DNA of 48,065 bases from a virus, in the IMG/VR virus record IMGVR_UViG_3300026130_000423, positions 1 to 48,065 of that record; one strand, written 5' to 3'. Shown one piece after another: positions 8,039 to 15,535 of the stretch. Within the stretch, counting starts at the first letter, position 1. Each line of letters starts with the position of its first letter. The position numbers and the translations under genes are program-made. The notes under the pieces are model-generated. The model was not told the DNA's origin. It was given only the letters and a program-made list of their open reading frames with translations, and searched no databases.

Positions 8039-8583
8039 CTACCGTGTTTCTCCAGTTCTTCGTAAAATTTGTCTACATTTAACTTCCAAACTGTCTGTAT
8101 AGCGCCTCTGTATTCGATCTCTCCGCAGTTTGTAACTTGTCCTGATTTTTCCATTGAAGGAAAGTATATAGTGTGTACTAATCGTTGAGATCCTGCTTCT
8201 AAGTTGTTAGACGTTATATATAAATTATTGTTTCTTCCTGCCCACTCTATACAAGCTGGAATAAGAAATTGTCCTGTAGCATGTTGATGTGTAATTATTT
8301 GATTGCGTGTTCGCAAACTTATTGTATCTATTTCATCTGTGAATATGCATGTACGGGCAGCAATGCGGTACGAGTTTGCCCCCATTTCCGGAAACGAGTG
8401 TGCTGCCACACTTCCAACTGGCTTATTATTGTAATATAGAATCCACGTCTCGCTCTCTTCTTCATTACGAAAGCAGTCTTTAAGCCAAAAACGACTAGAA
8501 TTATTTACGTAACCTTTTGCTTTTGCCTTTTCGTAAAACTCTTCTAAGTCTAAATCATCTGAAAATGGCACTATCTCAAACAT
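8029..8583 (-). CDS. GNAT-like acyltransferase (tentative)
   Basis: The protein has 184 residues. The order of elements fits an N-acetyltransferase fold: an N-terminal helix pair, then WILYYNNKPVGSVAAHSF as strands with a beta-turn, a central strand pair around RIAARTCIF, and the QIITHQHATGQFLIP region where GNATs bind acetyl-CoA. The canonical RxxGxG/A motif is not clear, so the assignment is moderate. It sits between a kinase-fold protein and a radical SAM enzyme in a three-gene operon with 8-10 base overlaps. A GAGG ribosome binding site lies before the ATG. It may alternatively be a non-catalytic relative. Confidence 0.45.
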   Translation of the reverse strand: MFEIVPFSDDLDLEEFYEKAKAKGYVNNSSRFWLKDCFRNEEESETWILYYNNKPVGSVAAHSFPEMGANSYRIAARTCIFTDEIDTISLRTRNQIITHQHATGQFLIPACIEWAGRNNNLYITSNNLEAGSQRLVHTIYFPSMEKSGQVTNCGEIEYRGAIQTVWKLNVDKFYEELEKHGRWK

Positions 8584-9250
8584 TTAATGCTGCCTCTATA
8601 AACTCTTCAGGGTAGTTTGTTCTAAAACTGTTCCAACAAAGTTTATCCATTAAGTCCCAAGATTGCGGAGTATTCCAGTCTATACAAAGTGCTTCTAAGT
8701 GTTGTTTCATTTTTTCTTTTCTATTACTTGACAAGTGACTTTCAACTTCAGCAATGCTAACCCAGGGCTCTGACTTATGATAGGTAAAAAAGTAATTCAT
8801 GCTTTTTAATCTACCGTTAACTACAAAATAACTACTAGGATGCATACTATATTTGTGTAACCCTAAGCTTTTATGCGCTTTTAAAATTTCTATCATTTGG
8901 TCTTGCCAGTTGGGCAATACAGAGTCATAGTTATCTATTGAGCATTTTGCGCTATTCCAAAAATCGGGTCCGTCTATTTCTAAAAATATTTTGTAATCCT
9001 TTGCAGAAACTGTAAATTTAGGAATTAACTCAGGATAATACTTTTTCATTAATTCTAAGTATTGAACTTCTCGTCTAAACTTTTCGTCCATTAATTTAGG
9101 ATCGATAACTTCATTTTGTCCGCCGTGATAAATTCCATCGTTATAATACCACTGACAGAAAGTTTTTTTATCTTTAGACATTAGACTAGTGTATACTAGA
9201 TTATTTCTAGTGTTGTCTATGTTGTAATAGTATTCAAAATTGCTATGCAT
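8576..9250 (-). CDS. degenerate protein-kinase/APH-fold protein
   Basis: The 224-residue protein has the landmark order of an aminoglycoside-phosphotransferase or kinase-like fold. A helix REVQYLELMKKYYPELIPKF resembles helix C (Glu61). A catalytic-loop-like segment LHKYSMHPSSYFVVNGRLKS (His132) follows, and then MNYFFTY in the DFG position. The catalytic Asp of HxD and the metal-binding Asp of DFG are both absent, so it looks like a pseudokinase. A related protein lies at 10071-10652 on the other strand. Its ATG is 5 bases from the TAAATA box of element B, predicting a leaderless transcript. A substrate-binding or regulatory role is inferred. Confidence 0.45.
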   Translation of the reverse strand: MHSNFEYYYNIDNTRNNLVYTSLMSKDKKTFCQWYYNDGIYHGGQNEVIDPKLMDEKFRREVQYLELMKKYYPELIPKFTVSAKDYKIFLEIDGPDFWNSAKCSIDNYDSVLPNWQDQMIEILKAHKSLGLHKYSMHPSSYFVVNGRLKSMNYFFTYHKSEPWVSIAEVESHLSSNRKEKMKQHLEALCIDWNTPQSWDLMDKLCWNSFRTNYPEEFIEAALNV

Positions 9251-9255
9251 ACGGA

Positions 9256-9272
9256 TATTTACCGAATAAGTA
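9256..9272. promoter_or_regulatory. 17-bp bidirectional late-type promoter element, copy B
   Basis: The core TATTTA-CCGAA-TAAGTA lies between two divergent start codons. On the minus side GGTAAATA is followed by 5 bases and then the ATG at 9250. On the plus side AATAAGTA is followed by 5 bases (TTAGT) and then the ATG at 9278. T4 late boxes occupy -13 to -6, so a start at +1 would fall on the A of the ATG in both directions. Copy C at 21888 has exactly the same geometry, which supports both start codons and the bidirectional reading. The plus box is a weaker match (AAGTA rather than AAATA). Confidence 0.6.
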
Positions 9273-9277
9273 TTAGT

Positions 9278-10084
9278 ATGATTAAAGGAATTGGAAACAA
9301 ACTGTATTTTGACTTAGAGCAGTATCTTGACATGGATACGTTCGATAAGCTGCAACCAGAAATATATAGCGGGTTTGCTCTAGCAAGAGAGTATGCTAAA
9401 GAAGGTACCTGGATGGAGCCTGGATTTACATTTGACGATATGAGTTATAAAGTAAATTGGACTCCAATATATGCTGCAATGCAGCAGTTTATGTCTTTGC
9501 CAGACGACGACCCTATTAAAGTAGAAGGTATGAAACTTTGGCCTACTGACTTTAAAGACTATAAGCAAAGAAATTTATTTACACGCTATCTTAAAATGGC
9601 AATAGGAGCATACGATCCTTACATTTACTACTTTCTATGGGAAGAAGGAGACTGGGACGACCGACCAGGAGAGCGGCAACTCACAGAAGAAGCAGCATAC
9701 TTTCCAGGAGTAGTAGACTGGGTTCTTAAATTAAAGGAGCAGAATATATTTGAACACATCGGGCGTGTTATTTTCTTTCATTGTGAACACGACGGATTGC
9801 CATTCGAACATAGAGACTTAGATGCTAAGAATGGATTAAATGTTGCTATGCCGCATCGTAATGAATTTATACACATACGCCCTGATACTCGAAATCAGTT
9901 TTATCTGTGGGATCCGGAAAAGAAAATGAAATACGGATTAAACACTAGAGCTGCATGGTGGAACGATCAGGATTGGCACGGAGGCAATCGTGTTATGGCA
10001 CAAACATACGGACTGCGCATCGACGGTAAGTTTACAGAAGATTTTCGTAAAACCTTAGGAATAAGCCACCTTGAATACTATTAA
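9278..10084 (+). CDS. 2OG-Fe(II) oxygenase family protein
   Basis: From ATG 9278 the protein has 268 residues. The C-terminal half has the double-stranded beta-helix signature: FFHCEHDGLPFEHRD supplies the HxD pair (His178, Asp180), FIHIRP follows, and RAAWWNDQDWHGG supplies the distal iron ligand His234. An Arg at the end of the barrel is likely to hold the 2OG carboxylate. The upstream in-frame ATG at 9245 would add 11 residues that overlap the divergent gene; the 9278 start is preferred because it repeats the promoter spacing of element C. It is probably a hydroxylase of unknown substrate. It overlaps the next gene by 14 bases. Confidence 0.75.
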   Translation: MIKGIGNKLYFDLEQYLDMDTFDKLQPEIYSGFALAREYAKEGTWMEPGFTFDDMSYKVNWTPIYAAMQQFMSLPDDDPIKVEGMKLWPTDFKDYKQRNLFTRYLKMAIGAYDPYIYYFLWEEGDWDDRPGERQLTEEAAYFPGVVDWVLKLKEQNIFEHIGRVIFFHCEHDGLPFEHRDLDAKNGLNVAMPHRNEFIHIRPDTRNQFYLWDPEKKMKYGLNTRAAWWNDQDWHGGNRVMAQTYGLRIDGKFTEDFRKTLGISHLEYY

Positions 10085-10652
10085 TCACGGTATCTTTAAT
10101 TTACATATTAATAATAATATTGCAGTAATGGATTTCAATCCGGAAGGCACAAGGTATCCGGTTGAATTAGTAAATGATTGTTTTCAAAGAGAATTAGCAT
10201 ACTTGGACAAATTAAAAAAATATCAGTGGGCTCCCGAAGTATTAGACATTGATATTTCTAATAGATCTTTATCGTTTTTATGGTACAATAACACCTGCGA
10301 AGATTTTGTTCCAAAGGATTATAAAGAACAATTACTACAAATAACAAAAGAATTTCATAAAGAAGAATTAATAAAGCCCAATCTTTATACAAAATATTTT
10401 TATACAGATCCTAAAGGAATTATGCACACGTATGCATTTTACAGTACAAGTGATTATGCAGAGCAGCCAATTAATATAAAGTTCTATAGCCCTATATTAA
10501 ATCAAACTAGAAAAGAATTAGTAGACACTCTAACCCAAAATGATTTTCTCGACATGCGTGTTTTATTAGAGCAAGCATACACTAATTATATTAAGTGGCC
10601 GGATGATCCATTACCATTAATTTATGAAAAAACATATTTAGAAAGCCATTGA
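10071..10652 (+). CDS. degenerate protein-kinase/APH-fold protein, second copy
   Basis: The protein has 193 residues and starts at TTG 10071, overlapping the oxygenase gene by 14 bases with an AGGA upstream. It follows the same plan as the 8576-9250 product: a helix with CFQRELAYLDKLKKY (helix C position), then EFHKEELIKPNLYTKYFYT in the catalytic-loop position and MHTYAFY in the DFG position. The catalytic and metal-binding aspartates are not present, so phosphotransfer is unlikely by known mechanisms. The two copies flank the oxygenase gene and face in opposite directions from the shared promoter element. Its end overlaps the halogenase gene by 31 bases. Confidence 0.4.
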   Translation: MNTINHGIFNLHINNNIAVMDFNPEGTRYPVELVNDCFQRELAYLDKLKKYQWAPEVLDIDISNRSLSFLWYNNTCEDFVPKDYKEQLLQITKEFHKEELIKPNLYTKYFYTDPKGIMHTYAFYSTSDYAEQPINIKFYSPILNQTRKELVDTLTQNDFLDMRVLLEQAYTNYIKWPDDPLPLIYEKTYLESH

Positions 10653-12169
10653 GCGTTATTCATTCTAGTTGAGCTAATTAATCTATGTTTATTTTCTAAA
10701 TTTGTAAAGTATAACTTTGCAAGTTCGTATGTTGTATCTTCTTTTAAATTATACCAAGATTTTGTATCTATTCCTAGATAAGTTGCTAATTGTGCCCACA
10801 TATATTGCGGAAACATTGTATATCCTTGCAGTGCAGCATTCATTGTGTTAAATTTACTTTTGTATTTTTCATATATTAGATCTTGGTGCGACTCTTTCTT
10901 GCCTAATTCTGACATAGTTTTCCAAAAGTCGTTAGTGTTTCGATTACTCATAGTATAGTGAACTAGAATAAAATCAGCAATATCGTCTATACCGTATGTA
11001 ACTATTTCATTAAACTTAGTGTAATCTAATATTCCAGACTCTTTACTGCTGTCAATTGTTTCTGCTAATCTAATAATGCTATTAATAATAGTATAAAGCG
11101 CATTTGCTTCCATAGGTTCTACAAATCCGCAACTTAAACCAATAGCAACAGTATTGCCCTTAGCTGCATATTCTAGGCGTTCGGGCGTCCATTTAATTAA
11201 TCTCGGCTCTTGCATACGATTTTTTGTATTTGCCAAATAATCTTGTAGTGCAACTTCGTCACTAGTAAAATCGCTACTGAAACAATAGCCGCTGCCCATA
11301 CGATGATTTAAGCCAATCTTAAATATCCAACCGTGATCTTGAGCAATAGATTGTGTATAGTTAACTAGTTCTTGTTCTTTGTTAGAATAATCTAACGGAC
11401 ACACCCAGGCACTGTCAACAGGATTATTATTGTATAGTTTTGTTTTCCAACCTAGCGCCTTTGTTAAAACTCTATTAAAGCCCGTAGCATCTAAAAATAA
11501 ATCAGCTGTGACTTCATTCCCGTCATCTAATACCACATGTTTTATGTTATCTCCGTCAACAACAATGTTAACTACTTTTTGTTTAATGTGTTTTACATTA
11601 TTTTTTAAAGCAACGTTGTCTCTTAAAAAATCTGCTGCTTTTTCTGCGTCGATATGTTGTGCTCCGCTAAACGGAACATTTAATAATCTTGTATTTCCGT
11701 CAAACGGAGAAACATTTTTTTCCATGTAATAAAATTGACTATTAAAATACTTGTCAAACTTATCAATATGTCCGTCATTATACAATTTTAAAAGATAATC
11801 GCTACTTAAATCGTCTCCATCGATACTGTATACTTGCTCAATAGAATACGGCTTATCAATATCTTTATACAATAGTGTAGGATTAGTAGGATATGAAAAA
11901 CTAAAATACTCGTAGTCACTACCAGTGTGCCAATTAACAAATTTGTTAGCCCATTTATATACACTACCAGTTTCTTTCATCCACGTATGCGTGTCGATCC
12001 CTAAATCTGTAAAAAACTGCGCAACATGGGGAGTTACACTTTCTCCGACGCCAATTCGTGGAATGTTAGGACTCTCTACAACTGTAATAGTAAAATTACT
12101 AAAACGTTTTGAAAAATACGATGCTGCCATCCATCCGGCTGTGCCTCCGCCAATAATCGCTATGTTCAT
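10622..12169 (-). CDS. flavin-dependent tryptophan halogenase family protein
   Basis: This 515-residue protein begins with the FAD-binding IGGGTAGWMAA loop, then ESPNIPRIGVGESVTPH. Lys72 in GSVYKWANKF matches the position of the lysine that carries the chloramine or HOCl adduct in PrnA/RebH-type enzymes. The C-terminal FAD segment LSCGFVEPMEANALY matches the family's EPLEATSIHL region. The WxWxIP motif of true halogenases is changed to GWIFKIG, so halogenation cannot be assumed and monooxygenation is possible. It needs reduced FAD from a reductase that is not seen here. It has its own GAGGAA site and a candidate late box TCTAAATA at 12208-12215. Length is normal for the family. Confidence 0.8.
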   Translation of the reverse strand: MNIAIIGGGTAGWMAASYFSKRFSNFTITVVESPNIPRIGVGESVTPHVAQFFTDLGIDTHTWMKETGSVYKWANKFVNWHTGSDYEYFSFSYPTNPTLLYKDIDKPYSIEQVYSIDGDDLSSDYLLKLYNDGHIDKFDKYFNSQFYYMEKNVSPFDGNTRLLNVPFSGAQHIDAEKAADFLRDNVALKNNVKHIKQKVVNIVVDGDNIKHVVLDDGNEVTADLFLDATGFNRVLTKALGWKTKLYNNNPVDSAWVCPLDYSNKEQELVNYTQSIAQDHGWIFKIGLNHRMGSGYCFSSDFTSDEVALQDYLANTKNRMQEPRLIKWTPERLEYAAKGNTVAIGLSCGFVEPMEANALYTIINSIIRLAETIDSSKESGILDYTKFNEIVTYGIDDIADFILVHYTMSNRNTNDFWKTMSELGKKESHQDLIYEKYKSKFNTMNAALQGYTMFPQYMWAQLATYLGIDTKSWYNLKEDTTYELAKLYFTNLENKHRLISSTRMNNAQWLSKYVFS

Positions 12170-12179
12170 TTGATTCCTC

Positions 12180-12187
12180 TATAAATA
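12180..12187 (+). promoter_or_regulatory. consensus T4-type late promoter TATAAATA, leaderless
   Basis: TATAAATA is an exact late consensus. It is followed by TGTGC and then ATG at 12193, so the transcript would begin at the A of that ATG. The earlier in-frame ATG at 12187 overlaps the last base of the box and would lie upstream of the transcription start, so it cannot serve this promoter. This is the clearest single case of the box-N5-ATG arrangement in the window. Confidence 0.7.
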
Positions 12188-12192
12188 TGTGC

Positions 12193-12837
12193 ATGTCACA
12201 TTTTACTTATTTAGATTTTCCGGAAATTCCTGAGGAACTGATTGAGCAAATTCTATACTATACAGAAAACCCTATCAGTAATTTTCACGATACTGATCAA
12301 TTTTTAGAGTATGTACAAAACAACTCTAGAGATAGTTTAAATATTGCTGCTGATCCTGGTATTGTCGAAGCTATTACAGGATTAGAAATAGACTGGAATA
12401 AGTCTTTAGGGTACCCTATTTCAGAAGCAACAAAGCATTTTAAAAACCTAGCACAATTTGATTTTTTAGGCGTGAACGAAGATCTTGATAAGTGGGTTCG
12501 AGAAAATATTAGTCGCGATGTAGCATATGTAAGTATACAGTCAATGTATGGAGGGACTACTATCACTCCTCATGTAGACGAAATGCGTAAGTATGCGTTC
12601 AATTATGTTATCGAAACAGGTGGAGAATCTCGCACAGTATTCTATAAGCCTAAACAAGAATTTGAACATTTAACAGCATATCCTCAAACTATATTTCCTT
12701 ATGAGAAATTAGACGTTATCGAAGATATACAAATTGAACCTTTTAGATGGCACAGTTTAGACACTAGTACTATACACAGTGTTGAAAATCTTGATCCGTT
12801 GAAAAAAAGAATATCACTATCGTTGAGCTTCCTATGA
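12193..12837 (+). CDS. 2OG-Fe(II) oxygenase-like protein
   Basis: From the ATG at 12193 the protein has 214 residues. VSIQSMYGGTTITPHVDEMR contains the HxD iron-binding pair (His127, Asp129). The barrel then continues to FRWHSLDTSTIHSVENLDP with the distal ligand His187 or His195, and KKRISLSLSF with Arg206 for 2OG. The first 90 residues are helical and probably form a substrate lid. The start is fixed by the leaderless late promoter directly upstream. Its stop overlaps the aminotransferase start by 4 bases (ATGA), so the two are coupled and may act in one pathway. Confidence 0.7.
   Translation: MSHFTYLDFPEIPEELIEQILYYTENPISNFHDTDQFLEYVQNNSRDSLNIAADPGIVEAITGLEIDWNKSLGYPISEATKHFKNLAQFDFLGVNEDLDKWVRENISRDVAYVSIQSMYGGTTITPHVDEMRKYAFNYVIETGGESRTVFYKPKQEFEHLTAYPQTIFPYEKLDVIEDIQIEPFRWHSLDTSTIHSVENLDPLKKRISLSLSFL
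12208..12215 (-). promoter_or_regulatory. candidate late promoter TCTAAATA for the halogenase gene
   Basis: On the minus strand TCTAAATA lies 38 bases before the ATG at 12169. A start near 12202 would give a leader of about 33 bases containing GAGGAA just before the ATG. The match to TATAAATA is seven of eight. It lies inside the divergent oxygenase gene, so coding constraint could also explain it. Confidence 0.4.
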
Positions 12838-14072
12838 CTTCAAAAGCAATGTTTCCGTATGCGTTTAACAACGATTTGTCAAACGTAAGAACTATTAACC
12901 AATACGAAGAATTTGGTTTTTGCGAAAATGAAAAATCTTATATAGATTTGAGTATGGGCAACTGCGGTTGCTTTACCTTAGGGTTTAAACGCAAAGATTT
13001 AGTTAATAAAGTTACTACTAGAATGAACGAATTGCCGTTTTGCAGTGGCGAGTTTTTAACTACAAATGATTCTGTACAGGAACTTGCTACAAAACTTTAC
13101 AATTTGAGCGGCGGATACCGAAGTATCTTTAGTTTGTCAGGAAGCGATGCTATCGAAGGTGCTGTACGTGTAGCACAGTTATATCACATTGGTAAGGAAC
13201 AAAAACGATCTACTATTATAGGATTTGATAACAGCTATCATGGCAGTACATATTTAAGTTCAAGTGTTGCTGATACTCGAGATATGCACGAATTATACGG
13301 TCGTGTTAGATCTTGTATCACTTTATCCCGCACTTTAGAGGACCTAGATAGAGACTGGAGCGATACTGCATGTGTTGTTATTGAAACTAGTAGTTGGCAA
13401 GACGGCCTTAAACCTATTAGTAAAGAGTTTTGGTCTAAACTAAGACAAGTATGCACAGACAACGATGTTGTTTTAATTGTTGACGATATTGCAATGTGCG
13501 GAGGTAAGACTGGAAATTTCTTTGGGTGGAAGGACGAGAACAACAACACTATTATCCAACCTGATATTTTTACGTTAGGTAAAGGGTTTACCGCAGGATA
13601 TTTTCCACTAAGTGCAACACTTGTAGGAGAAAACATCTTTAATGTTGTACAACATATACCATTAGTTCACGGATTTACTTATAGTTTTAGTTTGAGCGGA
13701 ATTTATAGTGTGTTAGAATATATAGACATATTAGAAAAAGAAAATATTTTAGCTAATTATCCTAATATAAAAAATAGTGCAGACGATATTTTTTATTCTT
13801 TACAAACTAGTGGAATTATTAACAGCTACAATTCTCACGGATTAGTTTATAACTTAAATCTAATTAATAACAATTATAGAGATAATCAAGAAACTATAGA
13901 GAGCCACTTTAAGAAATTTGGCCTGAGTAGCGGAATGTGGAACGAAGCCGGTGACGGACTTTTAATCATAGTACCGATTACTGCCGATGAGAATTATTTT
14001 AAATCATTACATACAAGATTGTATGAGGCATTAACCTCATACAATAGTTCTACAGACGCCGTTACGGACTAA
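12834..14072 (+). CDS. class III PLP-dependent aminotransferase
   Basis: The 412-residue length is normal for class III aminotransferases (GabT/BioA/HemL type). The sequence shows SLSGSDAIEGAVRVAQLYH in the PLP-phosphate-binding region, FDNSYHGSTY (the aromatic-His-Gly segment that stacks on PLP), VLIVDDIAMCGGKTG in place of the DEVQTGFGRTG segment with the PLP-N1 Asp, and TLGKGFTAGYFPLSA with the Schiff-base Lys250. All catalytic elements are thus present. It could make an amine or isomerise an amino group on a sugar-like or amino-acid substrate. It is coupled to the 2OG oxygenase upstream, and its end overlaps the convergent amidinotransferase gene by 36 bases. Confidence 0.85.
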   Translation: MTSKAMFPYAFNNDLSNVRTINQYEEFGFCENEKSYIDLSMGNCGCFTLGFKRKDLVNKVTTRMNELPFCSGEFLTTNDSVQELATKLYNLSGGYRSIFSLSGSDAIEGAVRVAQLYHIGKEQKRSTIIGFDNSYHGSTYLSSSVADTRDMHELYGRVRSCITLSRTLEDLDRDWSDTACVVIETSSWQDGLKPISKEFWSKLRQVCTDNDVVLIVDDIAMCGGKTGNFFGWKDENNNTIIQPDIFTLGKGFTAGYFPLSATLVGENIFNVVQHIPLVHGFTYSFSLSGIYSVLEYIDILEKENILANYPNIKNSADDIFYSLQTSGIINSYNSHGLVYNLNLINNNYRDNQETIESHFKKFGLSSGMWNEAGDGLLIIVPITADENYFKSLHTRLYEALTSYNSSTDAVTD

Positions 14073-15110
14073 ATCTAAAGTTAAGCAATGTACTCCACCT
14101 TCCCAAAAGAAACTATGTCGTTGCGGCACAACATGACAATTGATGCCTCTGCGTTCCATTAGTTTAAAAATACGGGGCTGCTCATTTGTAAATAATATGT
14201 TATTTTTGTCTAATACTAATACGTTTGTATCGAAAAAGCATTCTTGTGAATATCCTTTCCAGCCGTTAAGCCATTTGTCTAACCATTCTACACTATACTT
14301 GCCAGCAGTACTTGTATAGTCGTTAAAAAATTTCTGATCATCAAACGGATCGAAGTAATCATATAATTCGATAATTTCTTTATCTTGCAATACTGAGGGT
14401 ACCCAGCTTCGATTGACACAAAAAACTACTTCGTCATCTGTCATAAACCATCCATGATCTATGTGTCCGTAACCATGTTGATGTGTTTCTGTATTACTGA
14501 TAATATTAATATTAGGTAAGTTCCTTGTCATCCAACTTAGGCCATTTTGATTTCCAGGTCCTAACGTGTTAGTAATAAGAGCATCACCGAGTTTATACAT
14601 TGTTGCAGTATGCCATAGCAAACGGTCTTTTAGCGTAGAGTTATATATTTCTTCGCCTTTAATCCACCATTTTTCTGTTTCAGCTAAATCTTGTAATATC
14701 GGAGGCGGCATACTGATCCAATTTTTACCGTTATCAAACTGTTCCTTAAAAATATGGTAATACGCAGAACTATCTAAATATCTATCAACCATGCTAGTAT
14801 ATGTTTGAATGATTGTATCATTATATGCCAAATATTGATCTCGAGGCACTATAGGACTTGCTGGATTAGGTATTATAAAATTTCCTAAATCGATTTGATT
14901 ATTAAACTTTGTAGGGATAGGTCTATGCACTTTTATATCTAATTTAGTTAGATAATCGCTGAGATTTTGAAGATCCTCTTTAGTTTCTTCTAATATTAAA
15001 TTAAATTTAGGTTTAACTTTTTCATCAAGAAACCAGTCAAAATCACCCGGGTCATTACAGTCTCCTACAATAACCTCCTTCAAAGGATCGTATTCAGTCC
15101 AGCATGTCAT
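14037..15110 (-). CDS. amidinotransferase (glycine amidinotransferase-like)
   Basis: With the ATG at 15110 the protein has 357 residues and begins TCWTEYDPLKEVIVGDC, the standard first strand of arginine:X amidinotransferases (AGAT, inosamine-phosphate amidinotransferase). The catalytic triad is visible: HQHGYGHIDHG supplies the His, an Asp lies in the preceding blades, and GGVHCLTLDLVR at the C-terminus carries the nucleophilic Cys342. The enzyme would move an amidino group from arginine to an amine, possibly one made by the convergent aminotransferase. The start is chosen by its ATGA overlap with the gene upstream; a TTG at 15146 would only add residues not conserved in the family. It is the last gene of the 11-gene operon. 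Confidence 0.88.
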   Translation of the reverse strand: MTCWTEYDPLKEVIVGDCNDPGDFDWFLDEKVKPKFNLILEETKEDLQNLSDYLTKLDIKVHRPIPTKFNNQIDLGNFIIPNPASPIVPRDQYLAYNDTIIQTYTSMVDRYLDSSAYYHIFKEQFDNGKNWISMPPPILQDLAETEKWWIKGEEIYNSTLKDRLLWHTATMYKLGDALITNTLGPGNQNGLSWMTRNLPNINIISNTETHQHGYGHIDHGWFMTDDEVVFCVNRSWVPSVLQDKEIIELYDYFDPFDDQKFFNDYTSTAGKYSVEWLDKWLNGWKGYSQECFFDTNVLVLDKNNILFTNEQPRIFKLMERRGINCHVVPQRHSFFWEGGVHCLTLDLVRNGVCRTIV

Positions 15111-15535
15111 GTATTTAAAATCTCCATTAGATACTCTTCGTCCCAAAATTTATAATAATCAGTGCGAGCTAATTTTTGCCTAGCTGCATTTAACTTTTCT
15201 CTATATTGACATAATATTAAGTTTCTGTTTCCATTACTAGTCAATACTCCGTTAATATATGTTTTCCGGTCTTTAGGATCAGGTAAGAATACTAAATTAG
15301 GAAACATTTTGTTATATTCTTGCGCTATTTTGATTACAGTGTCTTCGTCATAGTCCGGGAGTACATATATTATTAATTCGAAATCCCACGGCGGAGGGTC
15401 TATATCTGAACCGTCTGTATATTCAACAGTATAAGATGCATTACTAGAAAAAGGACAAATTGGAAAATTTCCTAGTTGCTCTTTCGGAGTAGAGAGTGTC
15501 TCTACCCATTCTTTAATTTTGGTATCCTCTAACAA
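15107..15535 (-). CDS. conserved protein of unknown function with PICPFS motif
   Basis: The 142-residue protein starts at TTG 15535 with an AGGAG about 10 bases upstream, inside the end of the AspH-like gene. It has KEWVETLSTPKEQLGNFPICPFS near the N-terminus, a strand with DFELIIYVLPDYDE, and a C-terminal helix QYREKLNAARQKLART. The LGNFPICPF segment resembles small cyanobacterial and cyanophage proteins of unknown function. No catalytic site is recognised. Its location between an oxygenase and an amidinotransferase, with overlaps on both sides, suggests a role in the same pathway. Confidence 0.65.
   Translation of the reverse strand: MLEDTKIKEWVETLSTPKEQLGNFPICPFSSNASYTVEYTDGSDIDPPPWDFELIIYVLPDYDEDTVIKIAQEYNKMFPNLVFLPDPKDRKTYINGVLTSNGNRNLILCQYREKLNAARQKLARTDYYKFWDEEYLMEILNT

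Noticed and set aside
9245-9277. ATG at 9245 as start of the 2OG oxygenase
   Set aside because: It would overlap the divergent gene's start, and the 9278 ATG repeats the exact promoter spacing of element C.
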